The translations under genes were made by a program, and so were the position numbers. DNA of 64,000 nt from NCBI GenBank assembly GCA_025267735.1, contig CM046296.1, forward strand, positions 21,788,464 to 21,852,463, written 5' to 3'. This document shows positions 1-10,274 of this stretch, in pieces. How positions within the stretch are numbered: position 1 is the first letter of the stretch; the number at the start of each line of letters is the position of its first letter. The stretch comes from Mactra quadrangularis. Taxonomy: Eukaryota; Mollusca; Bivalvia; Venerida; Mactridae. Below the pieces are notes generated by a model. The model saw only the letters and a list, made by a program, of their open reading frames with translations. It did not search any database and had not been told where the DNA came from.

Positions 1-54
1 TATACTACGAAAGCCGAATGGTGTCACATAAAAATAAAAAATAAAATTATACAA

Positions 55-410
55 TGTCGTAATAACGAGATAACTAACTCGTAATAACGAGATAACTAAC
101 TCGTAACAACGAGATATTATCTCGTAATAACGAGATAACTAACTCGTTATAACAAGATAAATATGTCGTTATTACGAGATAACTAACTCGTAATAACGAG
201 ATGAATATCTCGTAATAACAACATAATTATCTCGTAATAACGAGATAACTAACTCGTTATAACGAGATAATTATGTCGTTATTACGAGAAAACTAACTCG
301 TAATTACGATATAATTATCTTGTAATAACGAGATAACTAACTCGTAATAATGAGATAATTAACTCGTTATAACGAGATAATTATCTCGTAATTACGAGAT
401 AATTAACTTG
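55..410. repeat. Tandem palindromic subrepeats, left arm
   Basis: Roughly 22-bp units alternate short palindromes of the type CTCGTAATTACGAG, CTCGTTATAACGAG and CTCGTAATAACGAG with ATAACTAA or ATAATTAT linkers. Each 14-bp core is a perfect or near-perfect dyad, so the arm could form many small cruciforms as well as pairing with the right arm. It forms part of the fold-back element. Confidence 0.85.
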
Positions 411-429
411 TTTGCAAAAGCACCAACAG

Positions 430-812
430 CTCAAAATAACAAGAGTATAATACCATTAAGAATTAAGAAACAACAACAACTGGAGATGACAGCAACAATA
501 TCTTAAACAACAACAGCAGCAACAACTAAACCATTCAAACACTAAGCAACAACAACAACAACTACAACAATAATAGCAACAGCTTATAACAACTACATAC
601 ACAACTTAAAAAACAGCAGCAACAACTCAAAACAATAACACCAACTTATCACAACTCAAAACAACAACAACAACATCGCAACACAACAAAGACATATAAA
701 CAAAACCATTACTCAATACAACAACAACGACTCAAAACAACAAAATAATGTACACAAAACAATTGCAACAACTAAATCAACATTGACAACAACTAAAAGC
801 AACATCATTAGC
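430..812. repeat. CAA-rich low-complexity stretch, left arm of the fold-back element
   Basis: Degenerate CAA/ACA-rich sequence with recurrent CAACAACTAAA and CTCAAAACAACA words. Its reverse complement lies at 957-1365. The best-conserved pair is 730-812 with 957-1040. Any open frame here is low-complexity Leu/Val/Cys translation and not a gene. Confidence 0.75.
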
Positions 813-956
813 AACTTAAAACAATAGCAATAGCATTTGAAACAATTAAACAAACAACTGAGATCTACATTGAGAACAACTAAAAACAACAACAACGGAA
901 CCTAAAACCAATACCATCAACAACTAAAACAATTACATTAACAACTCAACACAATT

Positions 957-1365
957 CTGTTGATGTTGTTATTAGTTGTTGTCAATGTTGATTAAGTTGT
1001 TGCAATTGTTTTTTGTACATTATTTTGTTGTTTTGAGTTATATATGTCGAAATTGTTTTAAGTTGTTGTTGCTGTTGCTGTTTGGGTTAATGATGATATT
1101 GTCTTGAATTGATGTTGATATATTGAGTTGATGTTGTTTTCTGTGTTGTAGTTGTTGTTGTTGTTGTGATAAGTTGGTGTTATTGTTTTGAGTTGTTGCT
1201 GCTGTTTTTTAAGTTGTGGAAGTTGTTCTTCCTATTTTTATATTGTTGTTTATTTATTCTTAATGGTATTACATGTATATTGTTGATGGAGTTTAGTTGT
1301 TGCTGCCGATTTCTTTTCTTGTTGATGATGATATTTTGATCTGTTGGTGCTTTTGCAAATGAGTT
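957..1365. repeat. TTG-rich low-complexity stretch, right arm of the fold-back element
   Basis: Mirror of the CAA-rich left arm. The segment 957-1040 matches the reverse complement of 730-812 closely, including TTGCAATTGTTTTTTGTACA against TGTACACAAAACAATTGCAA. The pairing weakens toward 1365. Confidence 0.75.
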
Positions 1366-1675
1366 AATAATCTCTTAATTACGAGATAATTATCTTGTTA
1401 TTACGTGTAGGTTATCTCGTAATTAAAAGATAATTATGTCGTTATTACGAGATAACTAACTCATTATTACGAGTTAATTATCTCGTAATTACGAGTTAGT
1501 TATCTCATAATGACATAATTATCTCTTTATAACGAGTTAGTTATCTCATTATTACGAGATAATTATCTCGTTATTACGAGATAATCATCTTGTTATTACG
1601 AGTTAGTTATCTTATTATTACGAGATAATATCTCATTATTACCAGTTAATTATCTCGTAATTACAACATAGTATA
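1366..1675. repeat. Tandem palindromic subrepeats, right arm
   Basis: Same palindromic family as the left arm, with cores such as TCTCGTAATTACGAG and TCGTTATTACGAG. The copies are more degraded than at 55-410. The terminal inverted repeat at 1683-1717 follows. Confidence 0.8.
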
Positions 1676-1837
1676 ATTCTTCTTTTTATTTTTATGTGAC
1701 ACCATTCGGCTTTCGTACTTATACATAGTATACATAAGAAGAATAATCAATGATATTTAAATAACATATTTACCACATTGTACATGTATAATGTTACAAG
1801 ATAACAGCAGACAAAATGCCATAATCCAAAATTAGAA

Positions 1838-1876
1838 CATGTGCTTTAGAGTGAGAGGTCACCGGTTCAAATAGAA
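1838..1876 (+). repeat. tRNA-like SINE remnant (B-box only)
   Basis: GAGAGGTCACCGGTTCAAAT at 1853-1872 resembles the T-arm or B-box of a tRNA-derived SINE (consensus GGTTCRANNCC). No convincing A-box is seen upstream, so this is a 3' piece of a Pol III head or a chance match. Confidence 0.35.
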
Positions 1877-2545
1877 TTTACAATGAGCAAAAAGAACGAC
1901 TGTTTCATCCAGTAGTAAATTAGTTATATAATGATATCCATCATGATGGGTAATTTGACCCATAAGAGATAGCATGCTAATAATTGTTAAGTCAATTGAT
2001 TGTGCATAAAAAGAAGTTTTTAAAATCGAACTGCCGTAATTTAATGTAAATATTGATGAAAATAATGTAAAATATACTTCCTTTATCATATAAGTGAGGA
2101 CATTGATCATTGTCTTCAAAACCAATCTATACACATAACAGTTCATTGTGTCACTACAAAACTTCCATAGCATTGATCCACGTTGTAAGCTCGCAGAATC
2201 TGAAAACAATAGGTTGTAAATATAAAAGAAACATGTAAGCATTGGCACTAGTACAATGGAATTTAAACATCAGGAGGTTCAGGATCTTAACTCCAAAAAT
2301 GAACACTGGTAACCTTTTTACCAAGAAGTTTTTCGACAGTGTGTCAGAGAAAATTCGATGGTAAAAATGCACCAGTCATTTCAGCACATTACCACCAATC
2401 TTTTTTTGTTCAAACCTTTCTCTGGCCATGTCACTCTTTGAAATTTTATGACTTGTAAATATGATACTATTGAATAAACAGATATAGTTTCGACAGCATT
2501 GCAAATGCTCCAGACACTTTGCGAAATGAAAATGAATGAACCATC
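1877..2545. other. AT-rich intergenic DNA, no supported gene
   Basis: A minus-strand open frame of 129 codons at 1859-2248 resembles no family I know, is rich in Leu/Ile/Tyr as AT-rich noncoding DNA tends to be, and overlaps the SINE remnant. I see no splice-bounded exon series and no RNA gene. Confidence 0.6.
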
Positions 2546-2625
2546 CGAGTGATCGAACCCCAACCACTGTGATCACACATACAGCATGTTTAGTCTCTAC
2601 CAATAGGCCACTGAGTCAGATATAG
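2546..2625 (-). repeat. tRNA-derived SINE head (degraded)
   Basis: On the minus strand an A-box-like TGGCCTATTGGTAGAG (2594-2609) is followed about 35 bp later by a B-box-like GGGGTTCGATCACTC (2547-2561). Spacing and order match a tRNA-type Pol III promoter, but the T-stem does not pair, so this is not a functional tRNA. Confidence 0.6.
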
Positions 2626-2640
2626 ACGGCCGAAAAACGA

Positions 2641-3249
2641 CGAGGACATGGGACCCATTCAGTAGTGACAAATTTAAAAAAACCTATTAATCTACGAAAG
2701 ACTTTCAACGTTTCTTTGAAAACTGAGTGACATTGTTTCAATCTTATCAATACATATTGTTTTGTTGTTACGGTCACGATTTGTTTGTTCCTGTGCAGAC
2801 AAACCCCCAAAAAGAGAGATCCGGACTAAGTCTATTTACGGTCTGCTTGTTAACACTAAGGGAGATACTTCAGAATTATAGGTTATTTTGTTTTCCACTG
2901 ATATAACTACATTACATCATAACCTGAATGATTTGATATTACAAAAAGATCTCAACAGCAATCATACTAAATTTATAGTTGCTTGAAGTCCAAATATAAA
3001 ACAAAAATACATTACTCAAGATGCGATTGGCAATGGATATATATAAATGAAGAAGTATTTTTGTGATACAATCTATGCTCAGGATTCATAGATCACAAGT
3101 TCGAACCGCTTTAAAGGACATGGCTAATTTCATGGATTTCATATGAAAATTGGCAAAAAGAAGCTAGAAGCCCAGCAACCATGCAGTGTAGAATAGCTTC
3201 AGCATTATAAACAACTCTGGGCTAAATAACATAAAGCAAAATCCACTCG
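2641..3249. other. AT-rich intergenic DNA with a possible SINE scrap
   Basis: No gene seen. AGTTCGAACC at 3099-3108 resembles a B-box in either direction but lacks a clear A-box partner. Confidence 0.55.
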
Positions 3250-3346
3250 GTTAGTAAATATATACAGCCTGACCGATACTAGAATATGGGACCTAGCGCT
3301 TACGAGTCGAATACTCTTCTGACTGAGCTATCCAACTGCTTACCTA
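3250..3346 (-). repeat. tRNA-derived SINE, copy 1 of a local family
   Basis: On the minus strand GGATAGCTCAGTCAGAAGAG (3313-3332) is a good A-box and D-arm. It is followed by TTCGACTCGTAAGCGC and a degraded B-box region GGTCCCATATTCTAGTATCG (3274-3293). The same layout and tail (GGCTG..ATATTT) occurs about 260 bp downstream at 3530-3612. Confidence 0.65.
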
Positions 3347-3529
3347 TTTTGCACCCCGTAATATGACTGGATAAGAACCTTGACATACTCCCCTACGAAC
3401 TGGAAATTCGTCTCGAATGCCAGGACCCATCACCGTTTAAGGAGCAACCATTTATCACAAGCGTTTAACAATAACAGTAATTAAGTTATGTAATTCATTT
3501 GTGGCATATATTGCGCAAGGTGAGAAAAT

Positions 3530-3612
3530 ATGCAGCCAGCCATGGACTCGGATCCAGGACCCATTGCTTACTAGTATATGGCCAGTACTTGAATTATCCG
3601 ACAGCTTACATA
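3530..3612 (-). repeat. tRNA-derived SINE, copy 2 of the same local family
   Basis: Minus strand: GTCGGATAATTCAAGTACTG (3583-3602) aligns with the A-box of copy 1, and GGGTCCTGGATCCGAGTCC (3544-3562) is the degraded B-box. The following GGCTGGCTGCATATTTTCTC parallels the tail of copy 1. Both copies are old and diverged. Confidence 0.55.
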
Positions 3613-3920
3613 TGCCCCTTATACTGACAACAAATATGTAACGTGAAATATACGTATGTATTGACATTCGAACTTCAAAACGTAATAACGCCAGTAAAGC
3701 CAGCACTAACTTGACTAAGTCCAACTAAATCACACAGAAACACCCGACCATATTGTCACGTGTATTCGAGCAGTCAACTACGTGTATGTATTTATATATT
3801 TTTCCTCCGGCTTCCTTGCCTTTTGATTAGCAATTCGTATGAAGTAATTATTTTACGTAAATAAAACAATCAACCAAAATCAGAATCACAAACATCAACA
3901 ACAACAAAATATATATTCAA

Positions 3921-4060
3921 CTAGTAAGATTGAGCTGGCATCCACTAAAACTCTACAGGTTTACTACAACTTTAGGTCTCTCTCTCTCTAGGCTTCGGCA
4001 GAGTTGCGGTAAACAACAAGGAGGACAGTTGACTTCGGGTTTCCCAGGTATTCACCTAGC
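3921..4060 (+). repeat. Diverged direct repeat, copy A
   Basis: This segment shares two blocks in the same order with 4078-4330: CCACTAAAACTCTACA (3942-3957 and 4103-4118), and CAGAGTTGCGGTAAACAACA followed by TTGACTTCGGGTTTC (from about 4000 here and 4275 in copy B). A short CT microsatellite (about 3976-3989) sits between the blocks. Confidence 0.7.
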
Positions 4061-4077
4061 GTTGTAATATACTACTA

Positions 4078-4330
4078 AACTAGTATAACACTAAGATGGC
4101 AACCACTAAAACTCTACAATAGTTTTAGGTATATATCTAAAACGGCTCCAGGCCCTAGCCAGCAACCCTATTTCGGCTCTCAGCCGAACAATATTCACAA
4201 ACAACGACTATAGAACAATACTGCAATCCGGTCGTTTCTCCAGCTGTATACCACTCTGGGGAAGCGAGGCTTCGCCAGAGTTGCGGTAGACAACAAGGTG
4301 GACAATTGACTTCGGGTTTCCTAGGTACCT
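4078..4330 (+). repeat. Diverged direct repeat, copy B with internal extra DNA
   Basis: Second copy of the 3921-4060 segment. It is longer because about 110 bp (roughly 4130-4265) lie between the two shared blocks. It overlaps the start of a 100-codon plus-strand open frame at 4306-4608, which matches nothing I recognise and which I do not call a gene because its beginning is repeat-derived. Confidence 0.65.
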
Positions 4331-5099
4331 CTTATAGTGTTGATTCACCAACAGTCATACACATGTCTGTCCAAGACAAGCTCAACGCACGTATTTATAC
4401 AGTGAACTCGACAGTTCCGGGTCATCGACAATTCATGAAACACTTAACAGCGTCTTTTCCAACCAATGTGAAAGTACCTGAACGTTTCGTCCATGTGTTC
4501 GAAAAAACAGTGATTTATATCCACAATTTAGATAAAAAAAGTCCTTATTGCACATCATTTTGCTGGAAATTTATCGGTGAACAGGATTTAACTCATAGAT
4601 TTGTTTAATCTAATCACTGTTAGACAATTATGCCGACAATTGGACCTGGTAAGCACGTGACAATTTCGTGTCAAAACTTAACCCATATTATATACAATCA
4701 TTTATTTTGATTAAAAAGTATTTTTTAACATTTAAAATTGATTTTATACATAATTTTATCCCATATGAAAGATATTTGTCAATAAAATACAATTATTGTT
4801 TGATATTTCAAGTTTAACTTTTTACACGCAACTAATTGTATTTATTGCAAGTGACATGATAAGCTCTTTAAATTACGAGCTTTATTTTTGTTTAACTCGG
4901 AAGAAAATATGAGATAAAGTCTTTAATGACAAAAAGTCGGCTGTTTTATTGATTTTAACCCTGTTGAGACCACTCCGGATTAAAGAGACTAGCATTTGTC
5001 ACATCACCCGGAATTGGCAAGTGCGACCCATAACTATCGAGTTTGCAACATGCAATTTATGAAAATTGTAGGAAATTACAAGCAAATAAACACTATTAA
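4331..5099. other. AT-rich intergenic DNA, no supported gene
   Basis: Contains only the unexplained 100-codon frame (4306-4608, plus). Past 4620 the sequence is AT-rich with no recognisable repeat or RNA. Confidence 0.55.
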
Positions 5100-5165
5100 T
5101 TTACTATGGCATGGTAAGGTGGAAGTATTTGCTTATCAATTTATGCAGGTTTGATTCCCACAGCT
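5100..5165 (+). repeat. tRNA-derived SINE head
   Basis: An A-box-like TATGGCATGGTAAGGTGG (5104-5121) and a B-box-like GCAGGTTTGATTCCCAC (5145-5161) lie in tRNA-like order and spacing on the plus strand. The body beyond 5165 is not recognisable. Confidence 0.55.
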
Positions 5166-5772
5166 TTCGTTTTGAGGAGACACGCATTGTTTGTTTCGTT
5201 ACTGACCCGGAACTGTCGAGTTCACTGTACCCTAATTCTTCCACGTGACATTCAGATAAACTGCTATTGGTCCAAAGATGGTATCACCCACTTAGTCCTT
5301 TTCAACAATGGACTAATCTTAGTATCATTAATATTGCGTAATTATAACATAGCTCTTACAAAACATTTAACATCTTAACTTGAAGTGTAGACAACAATAA
5401 TTTAATGATCAAAGGGATGTGACTCTTCAATACCTCGGTCAGGGCTAAAGCTCACCAAGACCGTTATCGTCACAATATTACTGCAGAAGACACTCATCAC
5501 TCACTGATATTCACATTATTCCAAATATATTCATAGCAATCAAAATACACCAATCTATCCCTTATGAATAATTTACACATTGACTGTGTGAATGATAAAT
5601 CCAAAATGAATGAAATGCTCACTCGTACGTGTCTTTTAAACATAACCGAGAATGTCCCCGTTATAGAGTTAGTCCTGGTCATAGCTGCTAGGAGCATAGA
5701 TGTTTTAAATATTATACACTTTGAATTATCTTTAATAATGTATAATATTTTCATAAAAAGCTATGTGCCCAC
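5166..5772. other. Intergenic DNA, no supported gene
   Basis: Overlapping 75-85-codon frames occur on both strands (5151-5378, 5497-5754, 5564-5791). They have no recognisable domain, and the opposite-strand overlap suggests chance. Confidence 0.55.
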
Positions 5773-5888
5773 TGCCAAGCATAGGTGTTAGGCACATTTT
5801 CTTTTTCAAAATGATTAATATACACTGAATAAAGTATTCATAACAGTGTATATTTTGAAAAAAAATGTGCCAACACCTATGCTGCCAA
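5773..5888. mobile_element. Short fold-back MITE with 6-bp target duplication
   Basis: The left arm 5779-5827 (GCATAGGTGTT, GGCACATTTT, CAAAAT, then ATACACTG) is the near-perfect reverse complement of the right arm 5844-5882. A loop of about 16 bp separates them. TGCCAA flanks the hairpin directly on both sides (5773-5778 and 5883-5888), and the match extends to TGCCAAGC. This is a non-autonomous hairpin element of about 104 bp. Superfamily unknown. Confidence 0.8.
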
Positions 5889-7260
5889 GCGCCTTTTGTC
5901 CAGGTCCTTTATAAGAATACAATACCCACCGTAACATCTTTTTCAGTTGGACCTAACCTTGGATATTATCTCAATGCGAATCGAGTCACGGCATGTCTAA
6001 TAAAAAGGAATAACTGTCTCTTATTGCTTAATAACATACCCCACTGAATGAGTTTAATTAATTGATCAAAAATAAATACTTACAAATAAATCACTGAAAA
6101 AACTGTAGAGCATATAAAAACTAGTCCAAAATCACATTCACTAAATTTAATACACATTTAAAATAACAAAGGCATGGTCAGAAAATAATCTCAACCAGCG
6201 AAACACGATTTGTAGACCATTTTAACCACGCCCAAAAACTTGTGCGTTACATGTTGTGTAAGCCGTTATATTGTAATCAATGTGTGATGTGTAAGTGTAT
6301 CGGTTTTTGAACAACCGTTGTATAGCGCGTTTATGTAAACAATGTGAATATAAACTATTCACATGGTGAAACATTATAACCCATATACAGTTCGTTGAAC
6401 AGGTCATGTGTGTTTTCATACTTTGAACAATAGAAGTGTCCACTCAATAGGTGAAAAATATGTTACACATGCATCATTAAACTGATTTTCAGCAGACCGT
6501 TTAACATTCAACATTTATTATATAAAATGCACATTGAAATGATGGTGTGCCACTAAAATACGTTTAAACTGGTTAAAATATTAAATTGGTATAACATTTC
6601 ACCCCTAAATACTGGTGTGTATTGAAATTGGCTATGTTTTTATTCACGCAATGTTTTCGTGGAAAACCTGTAATAATTTTTGTGGAAACCTGTTTTATTG
6701 AAATACAACGGTATCAATATTTACAATTAACGATGCATTATCATATATTTTTATATGCATTATTATCAATAAATGATGAATTTAAAGCACATGCAGTTAA
6801 AATTTGCGTTTATAATCTAAGTTTCATGCTTATGCACGTTCACTGACTTTACAGCTAATACATGTACCCTTGTCAACTTGAGAAGTAAAAATGCCATGTG
6901 AAAATGTTATTTAGCACCAGTCATCTTAAAACTATAAGTCTAAAACTAATGATACAAGTTCATATATTTAATTCTTTATACTGCTGAATGCAATAATAAA
7001 ACAATATCTGGGTATACCAAGATAAACAAACCAGGAATCTACACTACAGTCGTTACAGACTGCAGTTCTTTCAGTTTCATGTTATTATTTATGAATTGTG
7101 TACAAAAATTAAGTTTCAGCTAAAATTCTACCATTACATTCTTTTAGATCATTACTTTTGGTCCAAAACAATTATAAAAACATCATATATACTGTTTATA
7201 ATCTTTGACACAAAGTATACAGCTCCAATTAAGCCTTTAACATTGTATGTTTTCATTAGA
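5889..7260. other. AT-rich intergenic DNA, no supported gene
   Basis: Only short frames (60-74 codons) with no recognisable domain. I see no tRNA, rRNA or clear TIR element in this stretch. Confidence 0.55.
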
Positions 7261-7263
7261 TTG

Positions 7264-7299
7264 TGGGCGCCGCCATCTTGGATTTTTAACTTCCGGTTT
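7264..7299 (+). promoter_or_regulatory. Possible YY1-type plus ETS-type motif pair
   Basis: GCCGCCATCTTGG (7269-7281) matches the YY1 core CCGCCATNTTG, and ACTTCCGG (7289-7296) is an ETS core in reverse orientation. The combination is typical of metazoan housekeeping promoters or 5' UTRs. It lies in a short GC-richer patch of AT-rich DNA. No downstream gene is visible, so it may be a repeat-borne or chance match. Confidence 0.25.
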
Positions 7300-7724
7300 A
7301 GTTTCGTTTTGACTGCATTTTGTCTGAGGCCTTTTTTTCGTAGGTACGGACGTACAGAGCAGAAAATCCAATTGAAATCAATAGTTAAATGATAGATAAT
7401 CATACTTACGATGGTGCGCCACCTTTTAGTACTATTTTTCGGCTTCTGAAATGTTCACGCTATTTTTTTCTAAACAACGAACGGGGTTTACAGCGAGAAA
7501 GTTAATCGCACGGGACCTTAAATCTATTAGCTTTTATAATTGGATGGTTTTAAATATCCAACCAATCAGAAAATACCTCTTAAAAGCCGGTTAGAAAAGG
7601 CACCAAAACGAACGATAATCGCGACGTGTTTTAACTGCACAGTAAATCAAGAGTTACAGAGTTACTTCCCTTGTGGTTCTCGCTACCCTTGTCATTGGGC
7701 TAGCATATACTGGTATCAATCTTG
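7300..7724. other. Intergenic DNA, no supported gene
   Basis: An 89-codon plus-strand frame at 7540-7809 runs into the SINE that follows and has no recognisable domain. GTAAGTATG on the minus strand near 7402-7410 resembles a splice donor but has no partner exon. Confidence 0.5.
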
Positions 7725-7950
7725 CAATCTCCCTGGGGAGTATTTGACTCTACTAAATGCAGACGACATATTGGTGCAACGGAATTATATCACCCTTGCA
7801 TTCACGTAGCATACCTAGGAGGAGTGTAGCAATCGCAGGTAAATGTCTTGCTCAAGAAAATTAGCAGTGCTCTTGGTGGGGTTCGAACCTAGGACCTCTG
7901 GACCCCTAAGTGTGCGTCCTACCTCTAGATTACTGAGATCAGTTGAGATC
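7725..7950 (-). repeat. tRNA-derived SINE with recognisable body
   Basis: Reading the minus strand, an A-box-like TCTCAGTAATCTAGAGGTAGG (7918-7938) is followed by a strong B-box CTAGGTTCGAACCCCACC (7875-7892). The body then holds TTGAGCAAGACATTTACC (7837-7854) and CTCCCCAGGGAG (7729-7740). The TTGAGCAAGACA and TCCCCAGGGAG words resemble the conserved central domains of metazoan SINE superfamilies. I recall this from general knowledge and have not aligned it. An 89-codon plus-strand frame at 7843-8112 is antisense to the element. Confidence 0.7.
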
Positions 7951-8105
7951 TGTAAAATGATGTACGCGCATTATTCGCCTGGTAATTTGACAAAAATAAT
8001 CAACTATTTTAAGTGCATAAATATGCATGACCTATTAATCGACAAATATTTGCCAGAATTGTATACACAAATATTTATACTGGGTTTAACGCCATGTCAA
8101 CACAA

Positions 8106-8356
8106 CTTTTAGGTTATCTTACGGTGTCCAGCGCACCTAACCTACCTTTCCTGGACCCTTATCTATAACCAGTACTCACCTGCCTGTCCACAAGGTCGGA
8201 AACATTCTCCATATACCCTAATAATGGTGGAAAATGGATATTTTTGTCAAATTTTCATGGAATAGTATAACCTCCCTGGGTGAGATTCGAACCCGTACCA
8301 CCTTTGGAACAATAGATTCGAAATCTAGACGCGCTACAAACTGCCCTGCCGACCCG
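8106..8356 (-). repeat. tRNA-derived SINE or tRNA pseudogene, serine/arginine-like head
   Basis: The minus strand carries a tRNA-like head at 8278-8356: GTCGGCAGGGCAGTTTGTAG (D-arm, 8334-8353), an anticodon-like TAGATTTCGAATCTA hairpin (8312-8326), a long variable arm TTCCAAAGGTGG, and a B-box ACGGGTTCGAATCTCACC. The anticodon reads TCG or CGA depending on how the stem is set. The T-stem pairs at only three of five positions, so I do not call a functional tRNA. SINE-like body sequence continues to about 8106. Confidence 0.6.
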
Positions 8357-8555
8357 GGTTCTTTAAGTTCATGTATTATTGATGTTGATGTATGATATAT
8401 TTAAGATAATAAACGAGATATTGTTTTGATGTATTATTGAATTAATAAATAAAACAATCATAATAAACAAGACAACAGTCAGTTGATCAAGTTTTAGATG
8501 CGGGAGATTACGAGCAACAAGTTATTTATAATTTATGTTACATACTACATAAAGT
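8357..8555. other. AT-rich spacer
   Basis: Nothing recognisable beyond AT-rich sequence between a SINE and a hairpin element. Confidence 0.5.
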
Positions 8556-8687
8556 TGACGTCTGTTGAACCTCATTTTTCACAACCCGTATTTTTCACAA
8601 CTTGTGAAAAACGCGTGCGCAATTTTCACAACTTGTAAAAAACACGGTAGTAATTTTTACAAGTGGTGAAAATTGCGAACAACGTCA
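8556..8687. mobile_element. Hairpin MITE with internal TTTTTCACAA palindromes
   Basis: TGACGTCTGTTGAACCTCA at 8556 is mirrored by the reverse complement of 8660-8687 (TGACGTTGTTCGCAATTTTCA), an imperfect terminal inverted repeat. Inside, TTTTTCACAA and TTGTGAAAAA (8591-8611) form a perfect 10-bp-armed palindrome around one base. Further diverged copies of that palindrome occur at about 8622-8672. The whole 132 bp can fold into a long hairpin. Confidence 0.65.
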
Positions 8688-9229
8688 GATAGTGAGTTTA
8701 GTTGACCAATTAGACGCCAGTCATTACCGGAATATGCGCAATTTCAATTTATACGCGACATAGTTTTAGCAACGAGTTTCCTAAAAACCGATAAGTGTGT
8801 TCACGGCGCATTTTAGAGGCTTTCTTTACCACATATGTGTCTGAAAGAGCCCGCAATTGTCAGCAAGTAATCGTACTGACTTCAAAAGCTTGATCGTACA
8901 GAGTGCACATACGCCATAGGACAGCAATGTGACTGTTTGGTACAATAATAAAAGGTATAAACAAGAAAATACAGCAGGACGAGTAATTAGAACTTCAATG
9001 TTAGTCCAAGAGGTCAAAGTAACATTATGAGTAGATTAACAATAAATTACCTTGTAAGTGATTATGTGACTTAAAAACCTCTTAAAGTCATATGAAGTAT
9101 TGTCTTATCAATTCTCTATTGTTTAATTCATATGAATACATGTATATTAAATTAAATGGTGATTTGATGACTAACCTCAGCTCGCGATTTTCTCAAGTTT
9201 AAATATAAGTTTGGCACACGATATACATA
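8688..9229. other. AT-rich intergenic DNA, no supported gene
   Basis: Only a 63-codon minus-strand frame (8826-9017) without recognisable domain. Confidence 0.55.
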
Positions 9230-9605
9230 CAGTACCCACCAAAAGTTTGGAGACAATAGAAATTAAATAAAATTCTTAAATTTCATTCATTGCTTTCTGT
9301 AGAACCGTACTTTTAAATATATTTAATACGTCTGATGGTTAAATGAAAACAAATTTCTTGAATGCATCACATTTTTAAGATTCAGCATCCGTGACATCCC
9401 AAAGCATCCAAAGCCTACTTCGAGAAAAAAAATTTATAACATAGAATTCATATTTCTTTGGTAGTCTGAAGTACAACTAGTGCCATAACAAAAACAAATA
9501 CGCAAAATTAAAAAGCATTTCAAAATAAACGGCAATCACATTTTTGACAAAACTATGTAAAAGGCTTACAAAGTGAAAATGTCTGCAAACTTTTGGTGGG
9601 TACTG
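9230..9605. mobile_element. 376-bp Tc1/mariner-like MITE
   Basis: The left end CAGTACCCACCAAAAGTTTG (9230-9249) is the exact reverse complement of the right end (9586-9605). Extending to 26 bp adds one mismatch. The left end is preceded by TA (9228-9229), the usual Tc1/mariner target; the right end is followed by CA, so the duplicated TA has mutated on that side. The interior is AT-rich and non-coding. Confidence 0.85.
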
Positions 9606-10274
9606 CAGACTTGAGCTAGAAAAAGACACAGTACAGTAATCAAGTCTTTTAATGCAATGCCATCTGTTCTAAACGACATTGAAAGGTCCAGTACTAAAAA
9701 CGTTTAGACAGTTTCATTCCAAGGAGAGTCGCCATTTCTTAACACTAACAACAAGCAAAACTAACATTTCGCTTAAACTGTAAGATCAAAGATACACACT
9801 ATGCTTCTACACGAACATTTAAGCGCAGCATTGTGTTATGTGTTTCCTTAATGATCAATTACCAAATAAACATTTAAAACAAGAATTGATGACTATATAC
9901 CTTAAACTTTAGGAGTATATTGTTTTTAAAGCTATGAGTCATACATCGTTATTTATCACATGTACATGAAAACTGTATTGTGAAAAATTAATTGATTTTG
10001 TAATTGTACATTTATATGATGTTATTAGCCGGAAGTTGCAAGTTCAACTATGCTCGTATCAGTAATCAAGTAATTTGACTACATGTACAACTATAGTCAC
10101 ATGAATATCTTATGACATATGAAACATCTGACCATGGAAATACATGTTTTCGGCGGTAGGACACGATTTAAGTCATCACTTAGTAACTCTAAGTCCTTAC
10201 ATGCACAACAGTGCTGTGAGTTCCATACCAAATGACGATGGTACTGATAATGGGTTAAAGATAATTTAAAAAAG
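9606..10274. other. AT-rich intergenic DNA, no supported gene
   Basis: No open frame of note, RNA gene or inverted-repeat element seen. Confidence 0.55.

Larger units (their letters stand above)
6..1717. mobile_element. 1.7-kb fold-back (long inverted-repeat) DNA transposon, non-autonomous
   Basis: The outer ends are inverted copies of each other: TACGAAAGCCGAATGGTGTC at 6-25 recurs as its reverse complement ending at 1717, and the match runs on for about 35 bp. The inverted homology continues inward. Tandem palindromes fill 55-410 and 1366-1675, the GCAAAAGCACCAACAG motif near 413 is mirrored near 1350, and 730-812 is mirrored at 957-1040. This leaves a loop of about 145 bp at 813-956. TATAC lies before the left end (1-5) and again at 1720-1724, a possible but imperfect target duplication. 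No transposase frame is visible; the left arm is CAA-rich and the right arm TTG-rich. Known families with this layout are fold-back elements and large MITEs. The superfamily is not assignable from what is here, and the left end sits at the window edge. Confidence 0.85.

Noticed and set aside
713..895. Leu/Val/Cys-rich 60-codon minus-strand frame
   Set aside because: Translation of the CAA-rich arm of the fold-back element; low complexity.
4306..4608. 100-codon plus-strand frame
   Set aside because: Starts in a duplicated segment and shows no domain, neighbouring exon or promoter; too short to claim as a gene in AT-rich eukaryotic DNA.
8278..8356. Functional tRNA-Ser or tRNA-Arg gene on the minus strand
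   Set aside because: T-stem pairs at only three of five positions, the anticodon stem is weak, no acceptor stem is evident, and SINE-like body follows.
8341..8356. Ten-base match GCCGACCCGG between the SINE head and the satellite unit
   Set aside because: Too short and GC-rich to exclude chance, and the match does not extend on either side.
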